Positions 18,194-29,250 are shown, counted from the first letter of the stretch. The stretch: DNA of 64,000 nucleotides from JBBSAT01 sp044223665 (GCA_044223665.1 JBGALT010000020.1:7198-71197); one strand, 5' to 3'. Program-made: numbers and translations. The notes: generated from the sequence alone by a model not told the origin.

Positions 18194-18362
18194 CTAACCA
18201 GACCAGCCACGGACCACCCCCAGAAGCGGCGGGCACGGGGGGTCGACGAGCGCCCGCGTGCGCGCCGCCGTTCGCGCGCGATGCGGTAGCGAGGAGCGCC
18301 CCCCGTGACCGCCGCGATCGCGAAGGCGAACGATGGGCGGAGCTCGATCGGGCGCGCCCGCC

Positions 18363-18552
18363 TATCGCAGCGGCCCATCCCGACACTACGCTCGCAGTCC
18401 CTCTCCCCAGCCCTCTCCCGCTCACGCGGGCGAGGGAGTCTCTCGTCTCGAGACGGAGGCCGCCGAGCAGACCGGGTGCGCGAGGGCGGAGCCCTCGCCT
18501 GTCACCGAAGCGGCGCAGCCGCTTCGGCTGTGGAGGAGCCGAAGGCGCCGCG
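18363..18552. repeat. Composite three-hairpin repeat, copy 2
   Basis: A direct repeat of 18003-18193. The second and third hairpins are kept exactly, while the first hairpin carries mismatches (CTCACGCGGGCGAGGG arm). It ends about 25 bases before the stop of the next minus-strand gene. About 170 bases of unrelated sequence separate the copies. Confidence 0.75.
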
Positions 18553-18576
18553 GAACCCAGCCGCCTGCCGCGCGCT

Positions 18577-19836
18577 TCAAGGACAGCGGAGCACGTGCAA
18601 GCGCAGCGAGTGCCCCGCGCTGCTCACGCCGGCCGCCCGTCCGTCGTCCGCGACGGCGAGCGCTGCGACGGGGAGCGTCCATGCGGCACCGAGCGGCGCG
18701 TGCTGCGCATCGAGCGGAACGCGCCACCACGACGAGCAACGCATCGGTGCCACCCCGCACGACGGGTCGCGCAGAAGCGCCCACTCGCGGCCGAGCTCGA
18801 CCACGACACGCCCCGGCTCGAGCACTGGCCACGGCGTCGGGATCGGCACCCACACGGCCCTGTCCGTGATCGGCGCGGGTGCCGTCTCGAGGCGACCGTC
18901 GACCACGCGCGAGACGTACCAGCCGCTCGCCGAGCGATCGACGACGGCGCCCGGCCCGATCGGGATCTCCGCGGCCTCACCCGTGACGCGGCCTTCGGCG
19001 TCGAGCCGCTGCTCCATCACGCGGGTGTGGCCGCCGGCGCTCGCGCGCCAGCCGACGACGACGCCCGACGGCGTGCTCGGCACGAACAGAGACGTCGACG
19101 CCGGCGTATCGAGGTCTTCGTCGCTCGGCGGCTCGTCCGGGAAGTCGAAGCTCCAGCGCGCCGTCTGCGCGAGCTCGGCGGTCGGCAGCCCGCGGTGCAC
19201 CGTGATGGTGCCCGGCGTCGTGCCCCGGTCGTCGGCATCGGCCTCGACGACGACCAGCGTGTCACCGTCCCAGAGCCGCTCGCGGGCATCGGAGATCCCG
19301 TACTGGAGCGAGCGGACCAGGACCACCTTCGGGCCGAGCACGCCGGAGGCCGACACCTCGCGGGCGACGAGGTCGATCGGGCCCGAGGGCCGGCTGTCCC
19401 GATGATCGACGTACACCACCCGAAACCCCGTGCCTTCGACGCGCACGTCGAAGTCGACGTCCATCTCCCCCGGATCGCCGAGCGCGATCGGACCGGCGAC
19501 GAGGTGCCCGCCCGGGTCCGCGAGGAACAGCGAGTACGCGCTTCCGACGTGCGCGACGACCGCCGCGAGCGCGGGACCGAGCGTGATCGACGAAGCCTCG
19601 ACGTCGTGTCGCCCGTCCATGGTGGCCAGCTCGATCGGCTCGCCCTCGGCCGTGCATGCGAGCGGCGCCGCGCGCACCACGGACACCGGCGCTGCCGTGC
19701 TGGCGGGCGGTGTCGTCGTGGGGACGGGAGCCACGACCGCGGTGGACGGCGGGGGTGGCGGTGTCGCGGCTTCGCCGCACGACACGAGGAGCGCGGCGAC
19801 GAAAGAGAGACGAGACGGAGAGTAGGACGTGTGCAC
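18577..19836 (-). CDS. Secreted lipoprotein with Pro/Thr linker, function unknown
   Basis: 419 residues from a GTG at 19836, chosen because it places a signal peptide with the lipobox-like LLVSC at the N-terminus. An ATG at 19881 would add 15 residues. After a Pro/Thr/Val linker (about 27-60) the mature part (about 70-415) has regular short strands with repeated blocks such as FRVVYVDHRDSR, LVVVEADADDR and GVVVGWRASAGG. This pattern is typical of beta-propeller-like surface proteins that report values, but no family was recognised. It is downstream of the FHA-sigma54 gene on the same strand, 60 bases apart, so the two may be co-transcribed. Confidence 0.7.
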   Translation of the reverse strand: MHTSYSPSRLSFVAALLVSCGEAATPPPPPSTAVVAPVPTTTPPASTAAPVSVVRAAPLACTAEGEPIELATMDGRHDVEASSITLGPALAAVVAHVGSAYSLFLADPGGHLVAGPIALGDPGEMDVDFDVRVEGTGFRVVYVDHRDSRPSGPIDLVAREVSASGVLGPKVVLVRSLQYGISDARERLWDGDTLVVVEADADDRGTTPGTITVHRGLPTAELAQTARWSFDFPDEPPSDEDLDTPASTSLFVPSTPSGVVVGWRASAGGHTRVMEQRLDAEGRVTGEAAEIPIGPGAVVDRSASGWYVSRVVDGRLETAPAPITDRAVWVPIPTPWPVLEPGRVVVELGREWALLRDPSCGVAPMRCSSWWRVPLDAQHAPLGAAWTLPVAALAVADDGRAAGVSSAGHSLRLHVLRCP

Positions 19837-19896
19837 GAAGTCGAGCTCGCGCGGCGGAGTGTAGCCCGTCGCAGCGCGCATCTGCGCGCGCGGCGC

Positions 19897-21225
<1,329 letters not shown>

Positions 21226-21240
21226 GCTCGTGGATCGGGA

Positions 21241-22950
21241 ATGCGCTTTCCGTTCCGACTCAAGCTCGCGCTGCTCGCGAGCACCTTCGCGTCGGTCCCG
21301 CTCCTGGTCGTCGGCTGGCTGGTGATCGACGTGAACGAGCGCGAGCTCGAGAGCACCACCGAGGCGCTCTCGATCGCGCTGGCCGAGCAGGTGGCGGGCG
21401 ACGTCGACCGCCGTGCCGAGGCGACGGAGCGCGCGCTCGGCGCCGTCGGGAGCGCGCTCACCGACGCGTCGCTCGAGCGGCCGACGCGGCTCGCGCTCGC
21501 CCTGCGTCTGCTCGATGCGACGCCGGAGCTCGACGTCGTGGCGATCTACGACGCCGAGGGCGTGTTGATCGACCGCATGCGCGCCGCGGAGGCGGCCTCC
21601 GTGACGACGCCCGATCCGCTCGGTGCCGCGCTGCGCGCGCGTGCGCTCGCCGAAGGAGCGGCGATCGCGCCCGCGACCCGCGATGGCGAGCACGTCCGCG
21701 TGCTCCTCGTCGTCCCGCTCCGCGCGCACGGGGCGGTGACCGGGTACGCCGCCGCGCCCGTCAGCCTCGCGCCGATCGAAGAAGAGGTGGCGCGCCTGTC
21801 CAGCGTCCAGCTCGCGGGCGACGAGGGGGAGCTCGTGGTCATCGACGACGCGTCCCGTGCCGTCGTTCGAGGCCGCGCGCCCCTTCGCCTCGAGGTCCTC
21901 GACGACGCGCCGGCAGCCCCGGGCGCGCGCTCGGAGAGCGGCGAGCACGTCGACGCCGCCGGGCGCGCATGGCTCCGGACCGTCGCACGCGTCGAGCGCT
22001 GGCCCTGGCGCGTCGTCGCCGACGTCCCGCGCGACGTGGCGCTCGCCTCGCTCCGAGAGACCCGCACGATCGTGGCCGTCGCGATCGCCGCCGCGCTCCT
22101 TTCGGCGTTCGTCGCCTCGTGGCTGCTCGCGCAGCGGATGGCCGCGCCCATCGCGGCGCTCGTCGCGTTCACGCGCGACCTCGCGGCGCGACGCTTCGAT
22201 CGACGGCCTGCCGTCTCGACCGGCGACGAGCTCGACGTCTTGGCCCGCGCGCTCGGTGACGCCGCCTCCGAGCTCGATCGGTCGGAGAAGCGCGCCCGCG
22301 AGGAAGCCGCGATCCGCGCCGACCTCGGTCGTTACCTGCCCGCCGAGATCGTGGAGAAGATCGTCCGCCGCGAGCAGAGCATGGAGCTCGGCGGACGGCG
22401 CGTGTCGCTCACCGTGCTCTTCGCCGACGTCGTCGCCTTCACGCCCTTGAGCGAGCGCCTACCGCCCGAGCAGGTCGTCTCGCTGCTCAACGAGCTCTTC
22501 ACGCTCCTCACCGAGGCCGTGTTCCGCCACGGCGGCACGGTCGACAAGCTCATCGGCGACTGCGTGATGGCGCTCTGGGGCGCGCCGACGGCGCACGTCG
22601 ACCACGCGCGCCGTGCCGTGCTCGCCGCGCAGGACATGGTGCGCTTCTGCGAGAGCGCCAACGCCGGCTGGAAGGAGCGCTACGGCGTGGAGGTCCGCCT
22701 CGCGATCGGCATCCACTCGGGCGAGGCCGTCGTCGGCAACGTGGGCTCGCGCGAGCGCATGGAGTACACCGCGATCGGCGACGTGGTGAACGTCGCGGCG
22801 CGCCTCGAGACGATCGCGCGACCGCAGCAGATCCTCGTGAGCCGAGCGACCGCGCAGGCGATCGCCGGCGAGTTCGACGTGACGCCGCTCGGCCCGCGCG
22901 AGCTCGCGGGACGCAAGGAGCCGGTGGAGCTGCACGAGGTGGCGTGGTGA
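21241..22950 (+). CDS. Membrane class III adenylate/guanylate cyclase with HAMP
   Basis: 569 residues. Two transmembrane helices (about 8-28 and 280-300) enclose a periplasmic sensor region of about 250 residues of Cache-like appearance. A HAMP-like linker (about 300-355) leads to a class III cyclase domain (about 385-565). The metal Asp residues are Asp396 (FADVVAFT) and Asp440 (IGDCVMALWGAP). A Lys in VDKLIGD and the block YTAIGDVVNVAARLE fit an ATP-using cyclase. The product is probably cAMP, sensing an extracytoplasmic cue. It is divergent from the FHA-sigma54 gene, and its 3' end overlaps the kinase gene. Confidence 0.9.
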   Translation: MRFPFRLKLALLASTFASVPLLVVGWLVIDVNERELESTTEALSIALAEQVAGDVDRRAEATERALGAVGSALTDASLERPTRLALALRLLDATPELDVVAIYDAEGVLIDRMRAAEAASVTTPDPLGAALRARALAEGAAIAPATRDGEHVRVLLVVPLRAHGAVTGYAAAPVSLAPIEEEVARLSSVQLAGDEGELVVIDDASRAVVRGRAPLRLEVLDDAPAAPGARSESGEHVDAAGRAWLRTVARVERWPWRVVADVPRDVALASLRETRTIVAVAIAAALLSAFVASWLLAQRMAAPIAALVAFTRDLAARRFDRRPAVSTGDELDVLARALGDAASELDRSEKRAREEAAIRADLGRYLPAEIVEKIVRREQSMELGGRRVSLTVLFADVVAFTPLSERLPPEQVVSLLNELFTLLTEAVFRHGGTVDKLIGDCVMALWGAPTAHVDHARRAVLAAQDMVRFCESANAGWKERYGVEVRLAIGIHSGEAVVGNVGSRERMEYTAIGDVVNVAARLETIARPQQILVSRATAQAIAGEFDVTPLGPRELAGRKEPVELHEVAW

Positions 22951-24239
22951 CGCCGAGCGACGAGAGCTTCGCGGCGCTCGAGGTGGGCACGCTCGTCGCG
23001 GGCCGCTTCCGCATCGAGGGCCTGCTCGGGCGCGGCGGCATGGGCGTCGTGTACCGCGCGAGCCAGGAGCCCATCGGGCGAGCCGTCGCGCTCAAGGTCT
23101 TGCGGCCGGAGCTCGCGCGCGACCCGCGATCGCGAGCGCGCTTCGAGCGCGAGGCCAAGATGGCGAGCACGCTCGAGCATCCCTCGGCGGTCGCGGTGTT
23201 CGACTTCGGCGAGCACGGCGGCGCGGCCTACCTCGCGATGGAGCTCGTCCGCGGCGAGAGCCTCCGGGCGCTCCTCGAGCGCGGGCCGGTCGGCGTGACG
23301 CTCGCGATCGACGTCGTGACGCAGCTCGCCGACGTGCTCGCCGCGGCGTCGGCCGTCGGCTTGGTGCATCGCGACCTCAAGCCCGAGAACGTCCTCGTCG
23401 AGGCATCGGGGCGCGTGCGCGTGCTCGACTTCGGGCTCGCGTTCGCGCTCGCGCCGGAGGTCTCGGCGCGGATGACGCGGGAAGGCGTCGTGCTTGGCAC
23501 GCCCGAGTACCTCTCGCCCGAGCAGGCCCGCGGGCAGAGCGTCGGCCCGGCGACGGACGTGTACGCGCTCGGGTGCGTCTTGCACGAGCTCGTCACCGGC
23601 AAGCCTCCCTTCACCGGCGGCGAGCTCGACGTGCTCACGCGCCAGATGTACGCGCCGCCACCGCCGCTTCGCCGCGAGGCGGGCCTGCTCGACGTGCCGA
23701 TCGAGCTCGATGCCCTGCGGCGCGCGATGCTGGACAAGCGCGACCACGCGCGCCCGCCGGCCGCCGAGGTGCGCGATCGGCTCGCCTCGCTCGATCCCGA
23801 TCCCGCACGCGCGAGGGCGCGGGCCCGCATCGACGGCTACCTCGGCCCGCGCGCGATGCGCATGATCGACGCGCCCGCGAAGACGTCGGACGCGGCGCCG
23901 GCGGCGCTCGAGGCGCCGCTCGAGGTGGCGGTGGCGGGCACGCTCGACGCATCGCTCGCGGTCGCGCTCGCCGCGAACGGGATCGCCGTGCACCCGATCG
24001 ACGAGGCCGAGCTCGACGCTGCCGTCGTCCTGGTGCCCGACGCCGACGACGACGAGATCGCCCGCCTCGTGCGGCTCGGCTCCCCGGTGGTCGTCGGGCT
24101 CGGGGCGTCGGACGCCGCGCGCCTGGCCGCGTGCCTGCGCGCGGGCGCGGCCGACGTCGCCTTGCGACCCTTCGTCGCCGCCGAGCTCGCACGGAAGCTA
24201 CGACGCGTCGCCAAGGATCGCGCGCGCCGGAGGTCGTGA
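22944..24239 (+). CDS. Ser/Thr protein kinase with degenerate receiver-like tail
   Basis: 431 residues. The GTG at 22944 overlaps the cyclase stop; the next codon, GTG 22947, is an equally good start. The eukaryote-like kinase domain (about 22-290) has LLGRGGMGVVY, the ATP Lys near 51 in VALKVL, HRDLKPENVL, DFGL and a GTPEYLSPE activation-segment end. The last 110 residues look like a worn receiver: it lacks the acidic pair at the start, and the final motif is RPF in place of KPF (GAADVALRPF). No membrane segment is present, unlike most PknB-type kinases. Overlap with the cyclase and a 4-base gap to the next gene indicate one operon. The FHA protein across the divergent promoter is a plausible substrate. 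Confidence 0.9.
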   Translation: MVTPSDESFAALEVGTLVAGRFRIEGLLGRGGMGVVYRASQEPIGRAVALKVLRPELARDPRSRARFEREAKMASTLEHPSAVAVFDFGEHGGAAYLAMELVRGESLRALLERGPVGVTLAIDVVTQLADVLAAASAVGLVHRDLKPENVLVEASGRVRVLDFGLAFALAPEVSARMTREGVVLGTPEYLSPEQARGQSVGPATDVYALGCVLHELVTGKPPFTGGELDVLTRQMYAPPPPLRREAGLLDVPIELDALRRAMLDKRDHARPPAAEVRDRLASLDPDPARARARARIDGYLGPRAMRMIDAPAKTSDAAPAALEAPLEVAVAGTLDASLAVALAANGIAVHPIDEAELDAAVVLVPDADDDEIARLVRLGSPVVVGLGASDAARLAACLRAGAADVALRPFVAAELARKLRRVAKDRARRRS

Positions 24240-24243
24240 TCGG

Positions 24244-26577
24244 GTGACGAAGGACGCCTCGGGCGGGTCGGCTCGCGCGTGTGCGGCGCTCGCCGGCGTC
24301 CTCGCGGCCCTCGCGTGCGCGAGCATCGCGCGCGCGCAGAGCGACGCCTCGAGCGTGACGGTGCAGGAGGGCGACAGCTGCGAGACCATCGCCGAGCGGC
24401 TCTATGGTGAAGGCGCGGCGGGCCTCGCCGCGCTCCACGACGCGAACCCCGAGCTCGGCCCGCTACCGCACCACCTGGTGCCGGGAACGACGCTGCGCGC
24501 GCCCGCCCCCGCTTCGATCACGTCGATCGAGCACGTGGTCGAGCGACGCGCGCCGAGCGCCACCACGTTCGAGCCGGCGCAGCGTGGCGATGCGCTGTCG
24601 CGCGGGACGCAGGTGCGCACGGCGGAGTCGTCGAGCGCCGACCTCGCGTTCCGCGACGGCGCCCACGTCACGGTGCGCGAGCGGACGCTGGTGATCGTCT
24701 ACGGCGGGCGGCGACGGCTGGTCGAGCGCACGATCACGCATGCCGAGCTCGAGCGGGGCGCGCTGCGCAGCCGCCTGGGCGAGCTCGAGGGCGGGCGGGT
24801 CGAGGTGGCGACCGAGGCGGCGATCGCGAGCCTGCCCGGCGACGGCGTGGTCCGGGTCGAGGACGACGGGACGAGCCTCGTCGCGAACCACGGCAGCCGC
24901 GACGCATCGATCACCGCCGAGGGCGAGCGGGTGGTGGTTCCTCCCGACTCGGGCGTGGTGGTCCATCGTGGCGAGCACCCCTCACGCCCGCGGCGTCTGC
25001 TCGCCGCGCCACGCTGGCTGGCCGATCGCCGCGGCGTGGTGGTCGGGCTGGTCGGCGAGGGCGCGGTGCTCCGCGGCGGGTTCGTGCCCGTCGAGCACGC
25101 CGCTGGCTACCGCGTCGAGATCGCCCGCGATGCGCGGGGCGCCGATCTCGTCCAGGCGCTGGCGCTGGACGCCGACGCGAGCGCGTTCGAGGCGCGGGGC
25201 ATCGTCGACCCCGTCGTGTACGTGTCGGTCGCCTCGCTCGACGCGGATGGCCTCGAAGGACGGCGCTCTCCGTGGCGTGCCTTCTCGGTGCGCCTGGCGC
25301 GCCTGGTCTCGCCGGGAGGCATCGACGCCACGCTCGGCGCGGAGGCCGTGCCGCGGGTGCTCCCCGGAACCTGGTTGGTCGCGCCGCCCGGGCTCGCCTG
25401 TCGCGTGGGAGACGCCGCGCCCGAGTCGATCGTGACGCTCGATGCGCCCGGCACCGCCTCGATCGCCTGCGCCGACGTGGCCGGGCTCGGAGAGCCGGCC
25501 CTGCTCGAGGTGGACGTCGCGGTGCCGAGCCTCGCGCTCGACGGAACGTTGGTGCGCGACCGCAGCGCGGCCGTGACGCTCGCGCTCGAGGGCGACCCGC
25601 TGCCCCCGGTGCACACGCTCGTGCTGCGCGCGCCGGCGGGCTTCGAGGTCGGACGGCTCCGCGCGCGCGCCGACGGCGTGCTCGAGGCGTTCGTCACGAC
25701 GCCGCCGGACGCGAGCGACGCCGCAGCGCTGACCGTCTCGCTCAGCGTCGGCAGCTCGTACGTGGACCTCGAGACGTTCTCACTCGTCGTCGTCGATCCA
25801 CCCGCGCTCGGAGCGCCCGCGGCCACGCCCGCCCCGCCGCGCGCGCCGCCGAGGCCGCTCCGCGAGGCGCGCACGGTGCAGAGCGCGCTCGGCGATCTGC
25901 CCTGGCCCTCGATGCTCGCGCTCCGCGACGAGCGGCGTGGTGGGCTCGGCGCGTGGGTCGTCGGGGCGGTCGCGCAGGCGGACGGAGATCCGCAAGTGCG
26001 TGTCGGAGGTGGCGCCTCGGCCGAAGTGCCGGAGGTCCCACTGCGCTTCTCGCTGGCGACGGCCGGCGATGCGCTGCACGCCGAGCAACCGGTCGACCGC
26101 CGCGGGAGCCTCGACCTCTGGCTCGGCGTCGGCGCGCTCCTGCACGACGACGGCCTGCTCTCGGTCGCAATCGACGCGAGCGCGCTCTTGCCGACGCGCC
26201 CGGAGCCGGAGGGCATCGGCCGCGTGCGGCTGGCGCCGAGCGTGGAGCTGGGCCTGCGGCCCGACCCCTGGCTCACGCTCCGCACGCGACAAGGCGCGCT
26301 CCTCGACGCGGCGCCGACGGGCGCGCGTCTCTGGGCCGGCGCCCTCGGGGCCGATCTGACCCCGGCCCGCTGGCTGGCCTTCGGGGTCGAGCTCGACGCA
26401 TCGGCAGGGCACTTCGTCGAGCGCGACGGCGCCGCGCTCGCGCTCGTCGTGGGTGCCGAGGCACGGGTGGAGGGCGTCGAGATCGCGCTCGCCTCCCGGA
26501 TCGCGCTCGACGACGACGCCGCGCGCGCCCAGGGCGCGTGGAGCTTCGTGCTCGCGCTCCGCTTCTTCTCGCGCTGA
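24244..26577 (+). CDS. LysM and FecR domain envelope protein
   Basis: 777 residues from GTG 24244. A signal peptide (1-30, ending SIARAQ) is followed by a LysM-like peptidoglycan-binding motif (about 38-80; VQEGDSCETIAERLYG), a FecR domain (about 100-225), fibronectin-like and beta-rich segments (about 250-520), a Pro/Ala linker near 525-545, and a C-terminal beta-rich region (about 560-777). That last region ends in LALRFFSR, like an outer-membrane barrel or autotransporter-type end. It should sit in the periplasm or outer membrane and touch peptidoglycan. It follows the cyclase and kinase in a tight operon, so it may be the envelope sensor or client of that pathway. That role is inference. 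Confidence 0.8.
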   Translation: MTKDASGGSARACAALAGVLAALACASIARAQSDASSVTVQEGDSCETIAERLYGEGAAGLAALHDANPELGPLPHHLVPGTTLRAPAPASITSIEHVVERRAPSATTFEPAQRGDALSRGTQVRTAESSSADLAFRDGAHVTVRERTLVIVYGGRRRLVERTITHAELERGALRSRLGELEGGRVEVATEAAIASLPGDGVVRVEDDGTSLVANHGSRDASITAEGERVVVPPDSGVVVHRGEHPSRPRRLLAAPRWLADRRGVVVGLVGEGAVLRGGFVPVEHAAGYRVEIARDARGADLVQALALDADASAFEARGIVDPVVYVSVASLDADGLEGRRSPWRAFSVRLARLVSPGGIDATLGAEAVPRVLPGTWLVAPPGLACRVGDAAPESIVTLDAPGTASIACADVAGLGEPALLEVDVAVPSLALDGTLVRDRSAAVTLALEGDPLPPVHTLVLRAPAGFEVGRLRARADGVLEAFVTTPPDASDAAALTVSLSVGSSYVDLETFSLVVVDPPALGAPAATPAPPRAPPRPLREARTVQSALGDLPWPSMLALRDERRGGLGAWVVGAVAQADGDPQVRVGGGASAEVPEVPLRFSLATAGDALHAEQPVDRRGSLDLWLGVGALLHDDGLLSVAIDASALLPTRPEPEGIGRVRLAPSVELGLRPDPWLTLRTRQGALLDAAPTGARLWAGALGADLTPARWLAFGVELDASAGHFVERDGAALALVVGAEARVEGVEIALASRIALDDDAARAQGAWSFVLALRFFSR

Positions 26578-26787
26578 TCGACCGTGCCGCGAGAGGCGGA
26601 CGCCCTGCCGAATCGGTCGGGCGCGCCCCCGGCCCGAATCGGTGCGATCGCGGGGAACGAAGGGCGGGGGGCGGGTGTCGAGATCTCGTCGTACGCTCGG
26701 ACGTCGGAACGCTCGGAGATGATCGAACCCACGGATTCTGCGGGCGCTCCTGCCCACTCCGCCCCGGTCCCGGGGAAGGAGGAGCGC

Positions 26788-27504
26788 GTGCGGCCCTCGG
26801 TCGCCGTCGGCGCGCTCGCGATCCTGGCGTTCATCGTCGCGCTGGGCCTGCTCTTCGCCGATCTGCTGCAGCGCGGCCGTCCCGCCCACTTCGCGCGGCT
26901 GATCGCCGAGCGCGGATCGGTGGAGGCCGAGCTCGGGCACGGTCGCGACGCCGGCACGAGCCCGGGGCCGATCGCGCCGATCCGGCCCTCGCTCCACTTC
27001 GCGCTCGGCCCCGAAGCACCGCCAGAGGACGCCGAGGACGACCCGCAGCGCGCCGCCTCTCGCCGCTCGTTCGGCGACGGAGACGCCGGCATCGGCGGCC
27101 CGCCGTTCCAGGAGACGTGGGTGCGCGGCACGCTCCGCGCGGTCGACGGAGCCTCCGCGGCGCGCGCCGGAGACGCGTGCTGGGTGCGGGTCCTGCCGGT
27201 CGGCGGTCGCGGCTACAACTGCCTCGTGCGCGTGACGTGTGGCGAGACGATCCTCTACCCGGACGGCCCGCAGCAGGCCGGGTACGCTCCGTGCGACCTC
27301 GAGGACGGTCACGTCGTGCGCGGCACGGACTCGAGCACGTCGGGTCGCGACGGCGATCCGACGCTCGACTTCGATCTCGGGCGTCGCGAGCTGCGCGTGG
27401 GCGACCAGGCTCCGGTCGACGGAGATCCCTACTTCCAGCAGCTCGGCGGACGGGGCATCCCCACGTTCTCCGCCGAGATCGCGCTCGATCCGCCGCGCGC
27501 GTGA
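26788..27504 (+). CDS. Single-pass membrane protein with four-cysteine domain
   Basis: 238 residues from a GTG at 26788 preceded by a strong AAGGAGGA about 4-5 bases upstream. An in-frame ATG at 26719 would add 23 residues. One N-terminal transmembrane helix (about 3-28) leads to a Pro/Asp-rich stretch and a beta-rich C-terminal domain (about 110-235). Its cysteines are spaced C-x13-C-x5-C-x17-C, and it carries the motif GDPTLDFD. The same arrangement is seen in the coiled-coil membrane protein at 7603-8448. It lies between the LysM/FecR gene and a Ser/Thr kinase. Function unknown. Confidence 0.75.
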   Translation: MRPSVAVGALAILAFIVALGLLFADLLQRGRPAHFARLIAERGSVEAELGHGRDAGTSPGPIAPIRPSLHFALGPEAPPEDAEDDPQRAASRRSFGDGDAGIGGPPFQETWVRGTLRAVDGASAARAGDACWVRVLPVGGRGYNCLVRVTCGETILYPDGPQQAGYAPCDLEDGHVVRGTDSSTSGRDGDPTLDFDLGRRELRVGDQAPVDGDPYFQQLGGRGIPTFSAEIALDPPRA

Positions 27505-27613
27505 GGCGCCTCCACGCGCGCGCCGCCGCGCCGATGCGTCCCTCGCGGCCGAAAAATCCTGCGCTCGGATCGACGCGCGTCCTCTCTCTTTGTACTACCC
27601 TGCCCGCGCTCGC

Positions 27614-29245
27614 ATGGGGCTCCGCTGCGATCAGTGCAAGACCGAGAACGCCGATGGCTCGCGCTTCTGCGCGAAGTGCGGCGCGGCGCTGATCGTCCCC
27701 CGCGACAAGGACCCGCTGCTCGGGACGACGATCGCCGAGCGCTTCCGCGTCCTCTCGGTGCTGGGCGAGGGCGGCATGGGCCGCGTCTACCGCGGCGAGC
27801 AGCAGATGGGGACCACCAGCCGCCCGGTCGCCATCAAGGTGCTCACGACGAGCCCCAACGACGAGAAGGGTGTCGCGCGCTTCCAGCGCGAGTGCGCGAC
27901 CGTGGTCTCGCTCCATCACCCGAACACCATCCGCTTCTACGACTTCGGCATCCTGCCCGACGGGCGCCGCTACATCGCCATGGAGCTCGTCGAAGGTCGC
28001 TCGCTCGCCAAGGCGATCGCGGAGGGACCGATGCCCTACGCCGTCGTCGACCGGCTGGTGACGCAGATCGGCGGAGCGCTCGCCGAGGCGCATCGGCGCG
28101 GCATCGTTCACCGAGACCTCAAGCCGGACAACGTCCTGCTCGCAGAGCACGGCGACGAGGGCTACCACGCCAAGGTCCTCGACTTCGGCATCGCCAAGAA
28201 CGCGCGCGCGGGCGACGCCGAGATCACCGCTGCCGGGACCATCGTGGGCACGCCTGCGTACATGAGCCCCGAGCAGCTCTCAGGACGAGACGTGGACGAG
28301 CGCTCGGACGTCTACGCGCTCGGCTTGATGACGTACGAGATGCTCACCGGCTCGCGCCCGTTCACGAACTGTACGACGCCGCTCGAGTGGGCGACGGCGC
28401 ACCTCACCAAGACGCCGCGGGCCTTCGACGAGTTCCCCTCGACGCGCGTGCTGCCCGCGGAGAAGCAGGCGGCGATCCTCCATGCGCTGGCCAAGGAGCC
28501 CGAGGACCGCACGCCGAGCGCGCTGCGCTTCGTGGAAGAGCTCACCGGGACCGTGCGCACCAGCCAGCCCGTGACGCGATCGGGGGAGCACGTGCCGGCC
28601 ACCGGGGATGCGCCGACGGTGGCGGCGCGGACGCCGCGCGCGTCGCTCGGGACCGGCCGCGGTGCCGAGCTCGCGCTTGCTCCCTCGCGCGGACGGTTGG
28701 TGCTCTACGCGCTCGGCGCGACGGTGATGACCGCGCTCGGCGCGGCCGCGATGGCCTCGATCATGGGCGGCAGCGGAACCCCCGACGCGACGGCGCTGCG
28801 ACCCGCGCCGCTCGACGCGGGCGCGCCAGAGGACGTGGGGACCGACGCGGGCCCCCGCATCGAGTGGATGCGGGTGCTGACCGCCTCGTCGGGCGCCGAC
28901 ACCGAGACCTTCGCGCTCGGCCCGCCCGACGGGCGCTGCGCCGTCATCCGCTACGGGGGCAAGCTCCTCTTCGAGCTTCCTCCCGAGGTCGCGCACGCGA
29001 CGGCGGGGACCTCCGCTCCCGACCTCGAGGTCGTCGTTCGCGACGCGACCTCCCCCTACCGCGTCGAGGTCGGGCTCGAGCGCCACACCGACACGTACAC
29101 CACGATCGCATCGGACATCGTGGGCGTGACGCCGCTCGACGTCGATCAGTTCGACGTGCACGAGTTCCGCTACATCCGCGTGAAGAACGCCTCACGCAGC
29201 TCCGTCGTCTGCGTGGACGCGGTCGGCGTGTACGTCGATCGCTGA
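27614..29245 (+). CDS. Zinc-ribbon Ser/Thr protein kinase with transmembrane segment and extracytoplasmic domain
   Basis: 543 residues. An N-terminal zinc ribbon (CDQC...CAKC, residues 5-24) precedes a PknB-type kinase domain (about 38-310; VLGEGGMGRVY, IKVL, HRDLKPDNVLL, DFGIAK, GTPAYMSPEQ). Then follow a Thr/Ser/Pro juxtamembrane region, a transmembrane helix (about 362-382), an Asp/Ala linker, and a C-terminal beta-sandwich-like domain of about 130 residues. The membrane topology places this last domain outside the inner membrane as a likely sensor. The gene ends the 19.9-29.2 kb signalling cluster. Its substrates are unknown. Confidence 0.92.
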   Translation: MGLRCDQCKTENADGSRFCAKCGAALIVPRDKDPLLGTTIAERFRVLSVLGEGGMGRVYRGEQQMGTTSRPVAIKVLTTSPNDEKGVARFQRECATVVSLHHPNTIRFYDFGILPDGRRYIAMELVEGRSLAKAIAEGPMPYAVVDRLVTQIGGALAEAHRRGIVHRDLKPDNVLLAEHGDEGYHAKVLDFGIAKNARAGDAEITAAGTIVGTPAYMSPEQLSGRDVDERSDVYALGLMTYEMLTGSRPFTNCTTPLEWATAHLTKTPRAFDEFPSTRVLPAEKQAAILHALAKEPEDRTPSALRFVEELTGTVRTSQPVTRSGEHVPATGDAPTVAARTPRASLGTGRGAELALAPSRGRLVLYALGATVMTALGAAAMASIMGGSGTPDATALRPAPLDAGAPEDVGTDAGPRIEWMRVLTASSGADTETFALGPPDGRCAVIRYGGKLLFELPPEVAHATAGTSAPDLEVVVRDATSPYRVEVGLERHTDTYTTIASDIVGVTPLDVDQFDVHEFRYIRVKNASRSSVVCVDAVGVYVDR

Positions 29246-29250
29246 GGCTG

